Translations under genes and position numbers: made by a program | The notes under the pieces: model-generated | Told to the model about the DNA's origin: nothing | Databases searched by the model: none | The model's input: only the letters and a program-made list of their open reading frames with translations | In this document: in pieces, positions 47,730 to 56,209 of the stretch | Layout of the letters: each line of letters opens with the position of its first letter | Numbering within the stretch: position 1 is the stretch's first letter | Origin: Zestomonas carbonaria | GTDB lineage: Bacteria; Pseudomonadota; Gammaproteobacteria; Pseudomonadales; Pseudomonadaceae | Reading direction: 5' to 3' | Assembly (NCBI RefSeq): GCF_904061905.1 | Contig: NZ_CAJFCI010000042.1 | Coordinates: forward strand, 17,258 to 81,257 | Length of the DNA stretch: 64,000 nt

Positions 47730-48096
47730 CGGTTCTTCCCTGTCGTTGTTATTGGAGGATGAAGGGTAAGGCAGCGGCCAGTGGTGGGTAAAAGCCGTGG
47801 CCGCCACCAGGGGTGGCGGAATGGGACAGGTTAGGTGCGGGTTTACGTAGATGCCGGCTTGTCTGCTGTTGGGAGAATGCCCTGGACCACGAAGTCGGGT
47901 TCATGCTCCGCCCCTCACCCCGGTCCTGGCTGCGCGCCCCGCTCCCGAGGGGAGAGGGGGTTATCGCGGCCTGGCCCTGACACTGTGTTTTGAAGCGACC
48001 TCGACCAGTCCCCTCTCCCCCTGGGAGAGGGTTAGGGTGAGGGGGCAGCGTTGTGCAAACCACGATCTCTTCTGCCTCACCTCGTGGCCAGCACCA
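47730..48096. other. Gene-free region upstream of the amine oxidase gene
   Basis: About 370 bp. The left 180 bp is the likely promoter region of the amine oxidase, without an obvious consensus. The right part is a CCCCTCACCC-type inverted repeat. No gene is supported. Confidence 0.65.
47911..48045. repeat. CCCCTCTCCC / GGGAGAGGG inverted repeat
   Basis: The left unit runs CCCCTCACCCCGGTCCTGGC to GAGGGGAGAGGGGG. The right unit runs CCCCTCTCCCCCTGGGAGAG to GGTTAGGGTGAGGGG. They face each other about 50 bp apart. Such CCCTCACCC units are widespread intergenic repeats in gamma-proteobacteria. Confidence 0.8.
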
Positions 48097-48552
48097 CTAA
48101 TCAAGCAATGTACAAGCCATCACCAGGGCATCCTCACGCCCACCCACCGCCGGGTAGTAATCGCGCCGGCGGCCGATCTCGTTGAAGCCGTAGCGCTCGT
48201 ACAGGCGGTAGGCCGCCTGGTTGCTCGCGCGTACTTCGAGGAAGCATTCGCGGGCGTTCAGTTCGGCGGCGCGGCGCATCAGGTGTTCGAGCAGGCGCAG
48301 GCCAAGGCCGCAGCCCTGGTTTTCCGGCTTGACGGTGATGTTGAGCAAGTGTGCCTCGTCGAGGATCACGTTGATCACGCCGTGGCCGACCTGCTGGCTA
48401 CCCAGGAACATCAGCCAGCAATCGTAGGAATTCAGCGCGTCCTGGAAGATGCCACGGGTCCAGGGATGGCTGAAAGCGGCGTATTCGATTTTCAGGACAG
48501 CATCGAGATCCGCCGCGCTCATCGGGCGGAAGGAAAGTGCATCGTCACTCAT
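48097..48552 (-). CDS. rimI: Ribosomal protein bS18 N-acetyltransferase
   Basis: A 151-residue GNAT acetyltransferase that acetylates the N-terminal alanine of S18. Signatures are the acetyl-CoA loop PENQGCGLGLRLLEHLM (Q/R-x-x-G-x-G/A form), IEYAAFSHPWTRGIFQDAL and the C-terminal VRASNQAAYRLYERYGFNEI. It overlaps holD by 8 bp. The holD-rimI order is the same as in E. coli. Confidence 0.93.
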   Translation of the reverse strand: MSDDALSFRPMSAADLDAVLKIEYAAFSHPWTRGIFQDALNSYDCWLMFLGSQQVGHGVINVILDEAHLLNITVKPENQGCGLGLRLLEHLMRRAAELNARECFLEVRASNQAAYRLYERYGFNEIGRRRDYYPAVGGREDALVMACTLLD

Positions 48553-49351
48553 TCACAATGTTCCAGCGGCGCATGATCCGGCGCATCGCGCGCCACAGCT
48601 CGGCCTTGCGTTCAGGCTCTTCCATCAGCAGCTCCAGCCCCGGCAGCGCCCAGGCGCTGCCCAGGCCGTCGACCCGCAATTCGCGGTTGAAGGCTTCGGC
48701 GTCCGCATCGCCGGCGAACCGTACCGCCGGCAGGCCAACCAGCCACAGACAGGCGCAAGGTTGTTCCTCGAACCGCGCGGACACGAAACCCTGCACGTAC
48801 TCCAGCGCCGCTTGCGGCCCCTGGTCGAGGGAGCCGCGGGTCATCAGCGGCCAGCGCACCGGCTCGCCGATCAGTTGCGGGCTGTCCGGCAGACCGGCGG
48901 CCCGCAGCAGATCCTTGAGCAGCAGGTAGGCCGGATCGCGGCTCTGGAAGGGTTCACCGGTGGGCAGCTCGACCAGCAGCAGGCACTGGCCGGCACGCAG
49001 CAGTTGCAAGGCGAAACGCGGCGGAGCCTGGCGCTCGACCACGGGAGGCGGGGCATCCACGGCTTCGGGCTGCGGCGCGGGAGACGCGGACGGCGCAGGC
49101 GACGAAACCAGGGCGGAACGCGCCTGCTCGATGCTCGGCCGCTCGCCCTTCGGCATCGGCGGTGCAGACACCACGGGCGTTTCGGCGACCAGTGCGGCTG
49201 GCGACGATGGTGCTTCTTCCACCGGCGGCTCGGCCGGCAGCAATAGCTCGGGACGCGACGGCGCGGCGAACGGCAAGTCCACACGCGGCAGCCAACTGAC
49301 CACCTGCATGGCACTCAAATAGGCGCGACGGCGCTGCTCGGCATTCAACAC
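48545..49351 (-). CDS. holD: DNA polymerase III psi subunit (HolD, pseudomonad form)
   Basis: A 268-residue protein in the holD position next to rimI. The N-terminal helix LNAEQRRRAYLSAMQVVSWL resembles the psi peptide that binds chi. Residues about 30-110 are a low-complexity Pro/Ala/Ser linker. The C-terminal domain (LLLVELPTGEPFQSRDPAYL, LPGLELLMEEPERKAELWRA) holds the rest. Pseudomonad psi is known to be cryptic and much longer than the 137-residue E. coli protein; the call rests on that knowledge plus gene order. It tethers the clamp-loader complex and, through chi, SSB. Confidence 0.75.
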   Translation of the reverse strand: MLNAEQRRRAYLSAMQVVSWLPRVDLPFAAPSRPELLLPAEPPVEEAPSSPAALVAETPVVSAPPMPKGERPSIEQARSALVSSPAPSASPAPQPEAVDAPPPVVERQAPPRFALQLLRAGQCLLLVELPTGEPFQSRDPAYLLLKDLLRAAGLPDSPQLIGEPVRWPLMTRGSLDQGPQAALEYVQGFVSARFEEQPCACLWLVGLPAVRFAGDADAEAFNRELRVDGLGSAWALPGLELLMEEPERKAELWRAMRRIMRRWNIVNE

Positions 49352-49444
49352 GGGTTCACCCTGCGGTTACGACAGGCGTCATTGTGGCGGGAAACGGCAC
49401 GGGCGGGAAGGATGCCGCGACCACAGGGTGGATGCTCCGCTCCT

Positions 49445-51802
49445 CTAGTTGATCGGCGTGGCGGTCAGGTTGGCGCGGATATCGGCGTTCTGCGCCTTGA
49501 TGCCGAACATCGCGGTGCTCGCGCCGCCTACCGGATGGACGTTCTGCACGCGGTCGACGTTGATCTCCTTGAAGCGGATCTGGCCGTTCACCGCGAAGCC
49601 CAGTGGGTCCGGGCTGACGCTGCTGCCGGCATTCGGCCCGCTCTTGATCTTCACCTTGGTCGGCGCGACGTCGAGGTTGAGGTCGACCTGCAGGCCGTAG
49701 TCGTTCCTGTCGGGATTGGCGGGGTCGCCGTCGGCGGTATAGAAGTTATCGACCACCAGTTGGCTGCCGGTGCCATTGATGGGCTTGCCGTTGGCATCGG
49801 TGTTGCGCTTGGTTTCCCAGATCACCTGGTTGCGCTTCTCGTTGCTCGCCACGCTGTTCGCCGGGTTGCCGCTGCCGTCGCGGACGAACCGGCTCTTGAG
49901 CTTGACCGACACGCCCTCGTCGCCGCGATCCTCCCAACGCCCGCCACTGGCCGAGCAGGCCGCCGCATTGGCGCCGGAACCGCCGACGCACAGCGCGCCG
50001 GCGCCACCGGAGCTGAGCGCCAGGGTGGAGCCGCTCTCGTAGCGCTTGAGGACGATGCGGCCGAGGCTGGTCCCGGTGGAGCGGTCGCCCCAGCGCACGT
50101 CGGAGACGTCCAGCTTCGACCAGTAGGTGCCCTTGCGCAGTTCCACGCCGCCCTTGTCGCTGCCGACGCCAGTGCCGGCGCTGATGTCCAGCGAGCCGTC
50201 GCGGAAGTGCATGTCGTAGTTCATACCGTCCAGCCACAGGCCCTTGCCGGTCTCGTCGACGGTGATCGCCGCGCGCGATTCGGCGATGTAGAAGTCGGCG
50301 TTGTAAGTCAGGCCGTCGCCCACCGCGCCGCCTGGCAGCAGGGTCAACTGGCCGTTCAGGTTGAAGTCGAAGGCCGGGAAGATTTCCATCAGCACCAGCA
50401 ATTCGGTGCCGCCCTGCAACGGCGCATCGGGCGAGCCGACACGCAGGCCATCGAAGCTGTAGCTGCCCTTGACGTTGCTGAGGCCCACGCGCAAGCCGTC
50501 GAAGTGACCGGCATAGCCGCTCTGTTCGGAGCCGCCCCAGATGCTCGGGTGGCAGCCGGGGCCGGCGGCGGCGCAGTTCTTGGTCAGGTCGAGAGTGATC
50601 TGTCCGCTGCCGTGGGTACGCAGGCCGCTGAACCACAGGCTGTTGCCGTTATCGGTAAGCGACACCGAGCTGTCGCGCATGTTCCAGCTCAGGTCGGCGC
50701 CGATGCCTTTCAGCCCGGAAGTCGGATCGCCGCCCGGACGCAGCTTGAGCCAGTTCTGCCGGGAGCCTTCGTCCTGGAAGACGAGGTCGAGGCCCAGGCT
50801 GCCGAGCTTCTGGTTCGCGCTGTTGCCGATCACCAGGCCGCCCAGGGTGGCGTTCAGGCGCAGGTCGGCGAAGGCGATCCTGGCGTAGCCGCCGAGGGCA
50901 TCCTGTTCGAGGTCGAGGGTCAGGCCGGAGTTACTGCTGAGCAGACCGGAGAAGTTCTCGGCGCGCAGCACTCCGTCGTCGCGGTACTCGAACAGGCTGT
51001 TGGCGATACTCAGGTTGGGGCGTATGCGCAGCCCTTCGCCACTGGCCCCGCCGCCACCGATGCTGAGGCTGCCGCCGAGGTTGAGGTCGAGCTTGATCTG
51101 CCCGAGGCTGCGTGCGTGATTGGGGTCGCGGGTGTCCGGAGCGCCGGGGGTGACGACCTGTCCGGCCGGATCGCCGTGCGCCAGGTCCAGGCCGAGACCG
51201 CCGATCTGTCCGACCAGGCGGGTGTCGCCGAGGCTGAGCTGGATCTCCTGGCCGCTGCCGCCGTTGACGATGTCCAGATAGGCGTTGTTCAGGTAAGTGT
51301 CGAAGGACAGGCCATTGACGATCAGGTCGAAGCCGTTGTCGCGGTAATAGAAGGTCACGTCGCGCAGCGAAAGGTGGCTGTCGCTCACCGCGAAGCCGCT
51401 CACCCCGCTGGCGCCACCGCCCTTGAGCTTGAGACTGTAGCCCAGGCTGTAGAAAGCTCGCATGGAGCCGAAGCTCTTGGTGCTACCGGCCATCTCGATG
51501 TTATCGACGCTGAGTACCTGCGGCCTGGAGCTATGCTCGATACGCAACCGGTCGTCCTCGACGTCGAGGGTGGTCGTGCTCTTGCTGGCGGCGTCCTGCG
51601 GCCGGCCGCTGACGCCCTTGAAGCTGAGGGTCTGGCCGTCCTCGATGTAGCTGATGCTGCCGGCTGACCAGCCGGGGCCGGTGGTTTCCATGCTGATGCC
51701 GTCACGCCCGGAGACGCTGGCCAGGCTGTCGTCGTCCAACGCCTGCATGGCCTGGGCCAGGGGGCTGAGCAGCAGGGGCAGGAACAGCAGGGTTCTACGC
51801 AT
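49445..51802 (-). CDS. Large exported beta-rich protein, cassette gene 4
   Basis: A 785-residue protein with a signal peptide (MRRTLLFLPLLLSPLAQA). The mature start MQALDDDSLASVSGRDGISM carries the motif shared by all four genes of this cassette. The body is rich in short alternating beta-type segments (LGQIKLDLNLGGSLSIGGGG, GLTLDLEQDALGGYARIAFA, GQITLDLTKNC), glycine and asparagine. There are cysteine pairs (NCAAAGPGCHPS; CVGGSGANAAAC). It looks like a surface or filament-associated protein of the DUF6160/FilA-like kind. I cannot assign a function. It starts 10 bp after cassette gene 3. Confidence 0.75.
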   Translation of the reverse strand: MRRTLLFLPLLLSPLAQAMQALDDDSLASVSGRDGISMETTGPGWSAGSISYIEDGQTLSFKGVSGRPQDAASKSTTTLDVEDDRLRIEHSSRPQVLSVDNIEMAGSTKSFGSMRAFYSLGYSLKLKGGGASGVSGFAVSDSHLSLRDVTFYYRDNGFDLIVNGLSFDTYLNNAYLDIVNGGSGQEIQLSLGDTRLVGQIGGLGLDLAHGDPAGQVVTPGAPDTRDPNHARSLGQIKLDLNLGGSLSIGGGGASGEGLRIRPNLSIANSLFEYRDDGVLRAENFSGLLSSNSGLTLDLEQDALGGYARIAFADLRLNATLGGLVIGNSANQKLGSLGLDLVFQDEGSRQNWLKLRPGGDPTSGLKGIGADLSWNMRDSSVSLTDNGNSLWFSGLRTHGSGQITLDLTKNCAAAGPGCHPSIWGGSEQSGYAGHFDGLRVGLSNVKGSYSFDGLRVGSPDAPLQGGTELLVLMEIFPAFDFNLNGQLTLLPGGAVGDGLTYNADFYIAESRAAITVDETGKGLWLDGMNYDMHFRDGSLDISAGTGVGSDKGGVELRKGTYWSKLDVSDVRWGDRSTGTSLGRIVLKRYESGSTLALSSGGAGALCVGGSGANAAACSASGGRWEDRGDEGVSVKLKSRFVRDGSGNPANSVASNEKRNQVIWETKRNTDANGKPINGTGSQLVVDNFYTADGDPANPDRNDYGLQVDLNLDVAPTKVKIKSGPNAGSSVSPDPLGFAVNGQIRFKEINVDRVQNVHPVGGASTAMFGIKAQNADIRANLTATPIN

Positions 51803-51812
51803 CGGACCGTCC

Positions 51813-52421
51813 TCAGTTCTTCGGGAACACCAGCACGTTGCCCTGCATGCGGATGGTGCCGTCGATCCTCGCCGAGAAGATGTTGGTCTGCTGGTATGAC
51901 GGATCGCCACCGCTGGCCGCGCCGATGGCGTTGTTGCGCCAGCCGCCCTGGCTAGCCACGCCGAAGGAGAAGTTGCCGTCCTTGAAACGGATCTCGTTGG
52001 GCAGGCCGAACTCCAGCACGTCCTGGTTGAAACCGGCGCCGTCGCCGTTGAAGCCGCTGTCGATGGTGCGGGTACGCAGGGTCAGGCCCTCGAAGCTGAA
52101 GATGCCCTTGAGGTTGTCCAACACGTACCAGCCGCCATTGTTCTCCGAGCGGATCGCCAGACGCATCCCGCAGGCTTCGGCCGGCGCCCCGGTGCCGACA
52201 CCGGCGCAACTGCGCTGGCCGGCCGTCCACTGCGCGGGATTGTTGCTGGCCGGCGTCGTCCACAGCACGCCGCCGTCCTTGTTGATGCTGAACTCGCCGG
52301 ACAGGTAGACCCCGCCCTGCCCGCTCAGTTGGCTGAGGGACTCGTCTTCCAGCGGTTGCAGTTCGGCGTGCGCCAGCAGCGGCGCCAGCAGCAGCCCGAT
52401 CAGCCCTCTAGCGCAGGTCAT
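51813..52421 (-). CDS. Exported protein, cassette gene 3
   Basis: A 202-residue protein. The signal peptide MTCARGLIGLLLAPLLAHA is followed by the cassette motif ELQPLEDESLSQLSGQGGVY. The body is beta-rich, with SGEFSINKDGGVLWTTPAS, one cysteine pair (RSCAGVGTGAPAEACGM) and GIFSFEGLTLRTRTIDSGFN. The start lies 14 bp inside the end of cassette gene 2, so the two are translationally coupled. Function unknown. Confidence 0.72.
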   Translation of the reverse strand: MTCARGLIGLLLAPLLAHAELQPLEDESLSQLSGQGGVYLSGEFSINKDGGVLWTTPASNNPAQWTAGQRSCAGVGTGAPAEACGMRLAIRSENNGGWYVLDNLKGIFSFEGLTLRTRTIDSGFNGDGAGFNQDVLEFGLPNEIRFKDGNFSFGVASQGGWRNNAIGAASGGDPSYQQTNIFSARIDGTIRMQGNVLVFPKN

Positions 52422-53610
52422 GGCTGGTCACCTTTATGTAGTTGATGGTCAGGCCGGAGATTTCGTTGCGACCGAAGTTGTAGCCGCCGCTCGGCAGACC
52501 GCCGGCGCCAACCCCGCTGGCGCCCGCCGGCATGGAAGGAAAACCGCCGGCCGGCGGCCGGCCCAGGCCGACGTTGAGGTTATCGAACACCAGGGTGGTA
52601 CGCGGGACAGTGGCGTAGTACTCCGCCGCGATGGCATTGCGCTGGGCCTGCGGGAGCGCCGGGTCGACGGGGCTCTGTGCCTTGATGACGAACTGGCCGT
52701 CGCTGCTCACCCCCAGCATCAGCGGCTGCAGCTTGCCGAAGCCGAGGGCGATGTTGGCGAAGCTGTTGGTGGTATAGACAGTGCCGGCCAGCGCGGCGCT
52801 CGGCGTACAATCGGCCTGCCCGCTGCCCCTGGTGCAGGCGCTGATGTCGAAGGTCTTGGCGAACAGGTTGATGCGTGTCTCGCTGACCAGCAGGTTGCGC
52901 TGCCGCTGCTCATCACGGTCGTACAGGTTCGCGCCCCACAGACGCAGATAGGAGCCGTCCATCGTCAATTCGCCGAAGTCGATGTTGAGCACATCGGCGC
53001 GGCTGTTCTTGACCACCTCGAAATCCAGGCGAATGCCCAGGTCAGCTCTTTCGCTGGGCCGGCTGGAGCAGTTGCTACCGGCCGGCGCATAACCGCTCAC
53101 GCATGCCCCGCCGCCACTCTGCAGGCGTTCCGGGAAGTTCAGGCCGAGCACTGCGATATTGTCCGGAGTGGTCTGCACCCACTGGTTGGTGCCGGTCGGT
53201 GCCCAATACTGCACTGTCCTGGTCGTGCCGCCCTCGGTGACCTGCTTGCTCTGCAAGGCATAGGTCTCGCTCAGGGTGCGCATCTCCTCTCCCTTCTCCA
53301 GGCCGAGGGAGAACGGATGGCTGAGACGGCCGAGGGTCACCGGCTGCAGGTTGGCGCCCTTGTTGCTGCCACTGGCCCCCAGGTACAACTCGGAAACCCT
53401 GATCGGCATGTTTTCCGTGGTGGAGCCGTTACTGCGGGTGATGTCGTTGATGACGGTCTGGGAGCCGCTCGCATCGAGCAGCACCTGTTCCAGCACGAAC
53501 CCGAAACCGGCTCCCTGCACTCCAGACATCTGCTCGTCATCCAGCTCGCGCAGCTCGGCCCGCACGGACAGCGCCAGCAGGGACAGGACGGCAAAGCTCA
53601 AGGCGCGCAT
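52408..53610 (-). CDS. Exported protein, cassette gene 2
   Basis: A 400-residue protein. The signal peptide MRALSFAVLSLLALSVRA is followed by the divergent cassette motif ELRELDDEQMSGVQGAGFGF. The body has VSELYLGASGSNKGANLQPV, DLGIRLDFEVVKNSRADVLN and late glycine-rich turns (GGGLPSGGYN-like). Disulfide candidates are near SACTRGSGQADCTPS. The ATG at 53610 lies 3 bp from the stop of cassette gene 1; a GTG at 53619 would overlap it. Function unknown. Confidence 0.72.
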   Translation of the reverse strand: MRALSFAVLSLLALSVRAELRELDDEQMSGVQGAGFGFVLEQVLLDASGSQTVINDITRSNGSTTENMPIRVSELYLGASGSNKGANLQPVTLGRLSHPFSLGLEKGEEMRTLSETYALQSKQVTEGGTTRTVQYWAPTGTNQWVQTTPDNIAVLGLNFPERLQSGGGACVSGYAPAGSNCSSRPSERADLGIRLDFEVVKNSRADVLNIDFGELTMDGSYLRLWGANLYDRDEQRQRNLLVSETRINLFAKTFDISACTRGSGQADCTPSAALAGTVYTTNSFANIALGFGKLQPLMLGVSSDGQFVIKAQSPVDPALPQAQRNAIAAEYYATVPRTTLVFDNLNVGLGRPPAGGFPSMPAGASGVGAGGLPSGGYNFGRNEISGLTINYIKVTSHDLR

Positions 53611-53612
53611 GA

Positions 53613-54638
53613 TCAGCACCCGTGCGTGGCGGCGCCGAGGCAGGTGTCCCGCCGCGCGATGCCTTCCAGCGCCTGCTGGAAGCTGAGGGTCACCGCGCCC
53701 GAGCCATCGGCGTTACGCGGCATGTTCATGAAGGCGCCGGCCAGCGCGGTGATGAAGTTGTTGGCGTTCTGCGGGTCGCGCCAGTTGACGTTCTCGGTCT
53801 GCAACGAGATGAACACGCCCTTGGCGGTGTCGAGGAACTGGTTGGTGTTCACGTCGTACCGGCCCACCGGCAGGGTCTTGTAGTCGGATAGGTTGAAGCA
53901 GGTATTCACGCCGAGCAGGTTGCAGTTCTGCGCGGTGAATAGACCAAGCAGGAAGTTGGCAAAATCGCTGTTGCCAGGCATGGACAGTTTGGTGCCGTCG
54001 GCCAGGCCGGCCATCTTCGCTCGTACCGGGTCCGGGTCACCGCCACTGTTCACCAGGGTGGCCTGCGCCTTGAAGTCCTCGTTGCCCCACACTCCGGCCA
54101 CCAAAGCCTTGGCTGGCAGACAAACGAGGAAGTCCCAACCGCAAGTGATCTTGTCACCGAGATAGCTACCCTTGCCGTAGATATCGATCGCCAGGTTTCC
54201 GGTGAAACTGTTTATGTCGCCGGACAGGAAGCCCTGAGCCTCACCGAAACCGATTCGTACACCGACCACGCGGTTGTTCTTGTAGGCCAGCTCGAGGTAA
54301 GGATTGCGGATCAGGAAAGGATTGATGGTGTCGTCGGCGTTGACCGTGCCGAGGGCGAAGTTGTTGATCGAAAGGTCCGCCGGTGCGCTTTCTCCGGTAC
54401 GTGCGTAATTCCCCAGCTCCAGCTTGTTGATGTTCAACTGGGTATTCACGTCCAGGCCGAAATTGACCCGTGAATAATTGATCCCGTTGTGGCTGTCGGT
54501 GGTCAGGTTGATGAACGCCTGTCCGGTGATGTCGGACAGCTCGTGGTCCTCCAGGGCCTGCATGCGCGCCTGGGCGGTGGCGGCCAGCAGGCTGCTCAGG
54601 CAGACGGCGGCAAGACGGGCAAGGATGGGATTCGGCAT
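53613..54638 (-). CDS. FilA-like exported protein, cassette gene 1
   Basis: A 341-residue protein, first of four co-directional genes. The signal peptide MPNPILARLAAVCLSSLLAATAQA is cut near AQA, leaving RMQALEDHELSDITGQAFIN, the clearest copy of the shared motif. The body is beta-rich (INYSRVNFGLDVNTQLNINK, LAIDIYGKGSYLGDKITCGW) and ends in cysteine-containing ARRDTCLGAATHGC. It resembles Acinetobacter FilA-type putative pilus-associated proteins in leader and motif style; this similarity is from memory and unverified. The upstream 259 bp is shared with the divergent mks operon. Confidence 0.75.
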   Translation of the reverse strand: MPNPILARLAAVCLSSLLAATAQARMQALEDHELSDITGQAFINLTTDSHNGINYSRVNFGLDVNTQLNINKLELGNYARTGESAPADLSINNFALGTVNADDTINPFLIRNPYLELAYKNNRVVGVRIGFGEAQGFLSGDINSFTGNLAIDIYGKGSYLGDKITCGWDFLVCLPAKALVAGVWGNEDFKAQATLVNSGGDPDPVRAKMAGLADGTKLSMPGNSDFANFLLGLFTAQNCNLLGVNTCFNLSDYKTLPVGRYDVNTNQFLDTAKGVFISLQTENVNWRDPQNANNFITALAGAFMNMPRNADGSGAVTLSFQQALEGIARRDTCLGAATHGC

Positions 54639-54897
54639 ACGAACACCTGCTTATTATTGTGCGGGCCGGATGCTGACTCGGCCCCGTATGGTCACTATGA
54701 AACAGCGCCGGCAACCTCAGGCCCGACCCATAGTCGAGAATCGGGCGTCAAAGGCCGGTCACGCAGCCGCCTGGCTGTTACCCATCGCCACAATCACGTA
54801 ACACACCTGCCTCTGATCGATTGACGCTCAAGCCAGGCGTGCCCGATGCAGTACAATCCGCCCTTTCCTTTATCCACAGGCAATCCGCGGCCCATCG

Positions 54898-56202
54898 ATG
54901 ATCGACCCCAAGCGCGTGCTACGCGCCCTCGCCGAACACTGGACGTTGCTCGAACCGCTGTGCGAACGATTCGACCAGGGCACCCTGAGCCTGGTAGAGC
55001 TACGCAACCAGCTCGCCGCCCAACTGCCGGCCGGCACGCCCGCCGACCTCACCGCCCTGCTCGACCAGTGGATCCGCCTGGACATCCTCGTCCCGGTGGC
55101 CAAGAGCCCCAACCGCTTCGAGCTGAACGCCCAGATCCACGACTTCCTCGCCTACCTGCGCCGTGAGCACCGCCTCGGCCTGTGCCTGGAGATCGAAGCC
55201 TACCTGCGCCACCTGGAGCGCCTTGCCGGGTACATCCAGGACGCCTTCGAGATCCGCGACGGCAACGACCTGGCGCGCCAGCTCCGCCTGCTCGACATGC
55301 GTGTGCGCGACGTACTGAAGAAGCTCGGCAACGACGAACAGGCGCTGGTCGCCGTGGCCGAGCGGGCCAAGACCAGCGACCGGCAGATTCCCCTGCGCCA
55401 GCGCTATGCCGAAGTGCTGGCCACCTGGGACGAATACGTCGAGCCGATGATCCAGCTCGTCGCCGCCGATGGTGCCTTCGAACAGGGCGTGCGTCGCGTC
55501 GAGCAGGTGCTGCTCAAGCTGCTCGGCGACCAGCAGCGCCTCGGCCAACTGGTCGACGACGACCTGCTGCTGCGTACCCACGCGCGCATCCTGGAGATGC
55601 AGACCACCGCCCAGCTCACCCTGCGCCGCGCCCGCGAACTGCTGCTGCCGTTACGCGAGGAAGCGCGCCGGCACAACGCGGTGACCCGTGGCGCCGCGCT
55701 GGCGCTGGCGGCGATCCGTCGCAAGGGCCTGGATGCCGTGCCGCAGGCCTCTCTGCCGCTGTTCACCCGCCCGCAGAGCACCTTCCTCGGCACCGCCAGC
55801 CAGGTGGAAAGCTATGTATACGCCCTGGCCCGCTTCGAACCGAAGCCGGCGCACTTCCCCAGGGCCAGCGGCACCCGCAAGGGCGACACGCCGCGCGCGC
55901 CGAAAACCGCGCGGGAAATGCTCGAACGCTGCGAACAGGCCCTGCCGCTGCCGGACCTGATGCTCTGGCTGCTGGAACAGGAGCCGGACGGCGCCACCGA
56001 CGAACTGCTCTACTGGTTCTCCCGCCTGTCCCGCGATGCCCGCTTCCAGCGCGAACGCCTGGAGCGCCGCGACTACCTGACCCGCGAGCACCAGGTCAGC
56101 CTGAGCTCCTATGCCTTGATCAAACCTGTAGCCGCGAGCTCTGCTCGCGAACCCGCACAGGACGCTTCGCGAGCAAAGCTCGCCCCTACATCAGTCGGAT
56201 GA
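54898..56202 (+). CDS. mksF: Condensin subunit MksF (kleisin)
   Basis: Kleisin-like bridge of the MksBEF complex, an SMC-type condensin that helps organise and segregate the chromosome. It is 434 residues. The N-terminal winged helix reads MIDPKRVLRALAEHWTLLEP, the middle is a helical bundle (LRLLDMRVRDVLKKLGNDEQ), and the C-terminal domain has LPDLMLWLLEQEPDGATDEL. The last 20-odd residues (from about VAASSAREPAQ to the stop) are encoded by a REP pair and look acquired. mksE starts 8 bp later. It is first in mksF-mksE-mksB. Confidence 0.92.
   Translation: MIDPKRVLRALAEHWTLLEPLCERFDQGTLSLVELRNQLAAQLPAGTPADLTALLDQWIRLDILVPVAKSPNRFELNAQIHDFLAYLRREHRLGLCLEIEAYLRHLERLAGYIQDAFEIRDGNDLARQLRLLDMRVRDVLKKLGNDEQALVAVAERAKTSDRQIPLRQRYAEVLATWDEYVEPMIQLVAADGAFEQGVRRVEQVLLKLLGDQQRLGQLVDDDLLLRTHARILEMQTTAQLTLRRARELLLPLREEARRHNAVTRGAALALAAIRRKGLDAVPQASLPLFTRPQSTFLGTASQVESYVYALARFEPKPAHFPRASGTRKGDTPRAPKTAREMLERCEQALPLPDLMLWLLEQEPDGATDELLYWFSRLSRDARFQRERLERRDYLTREHQVSLSSYALIKPVAASSAREPAQDASRAKLAPTSVG
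56127..56190. repeat. REP pair inside the 3' end of mksF
   Basis: TGTAGCCGCGAGCTCTGCTC faces GCGAGCAAAGCTCGCCCCTA about 14 bp apart. It is the same REP family as at 425 and 59829, but here it is in frame and provides the mksF stop-proximal codons. Confidence 0.85.
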
Positions 56203-56209
56203 TTCCCGC

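Noticed and set aside
49445..54638. Complete pilus or chaperone-usher operon
   Set aside because: No chaperone, usher, prepilin peptidase or secretion ATPase is nearby, so the FilA-like resemblance does not justify calling a pilus locus.
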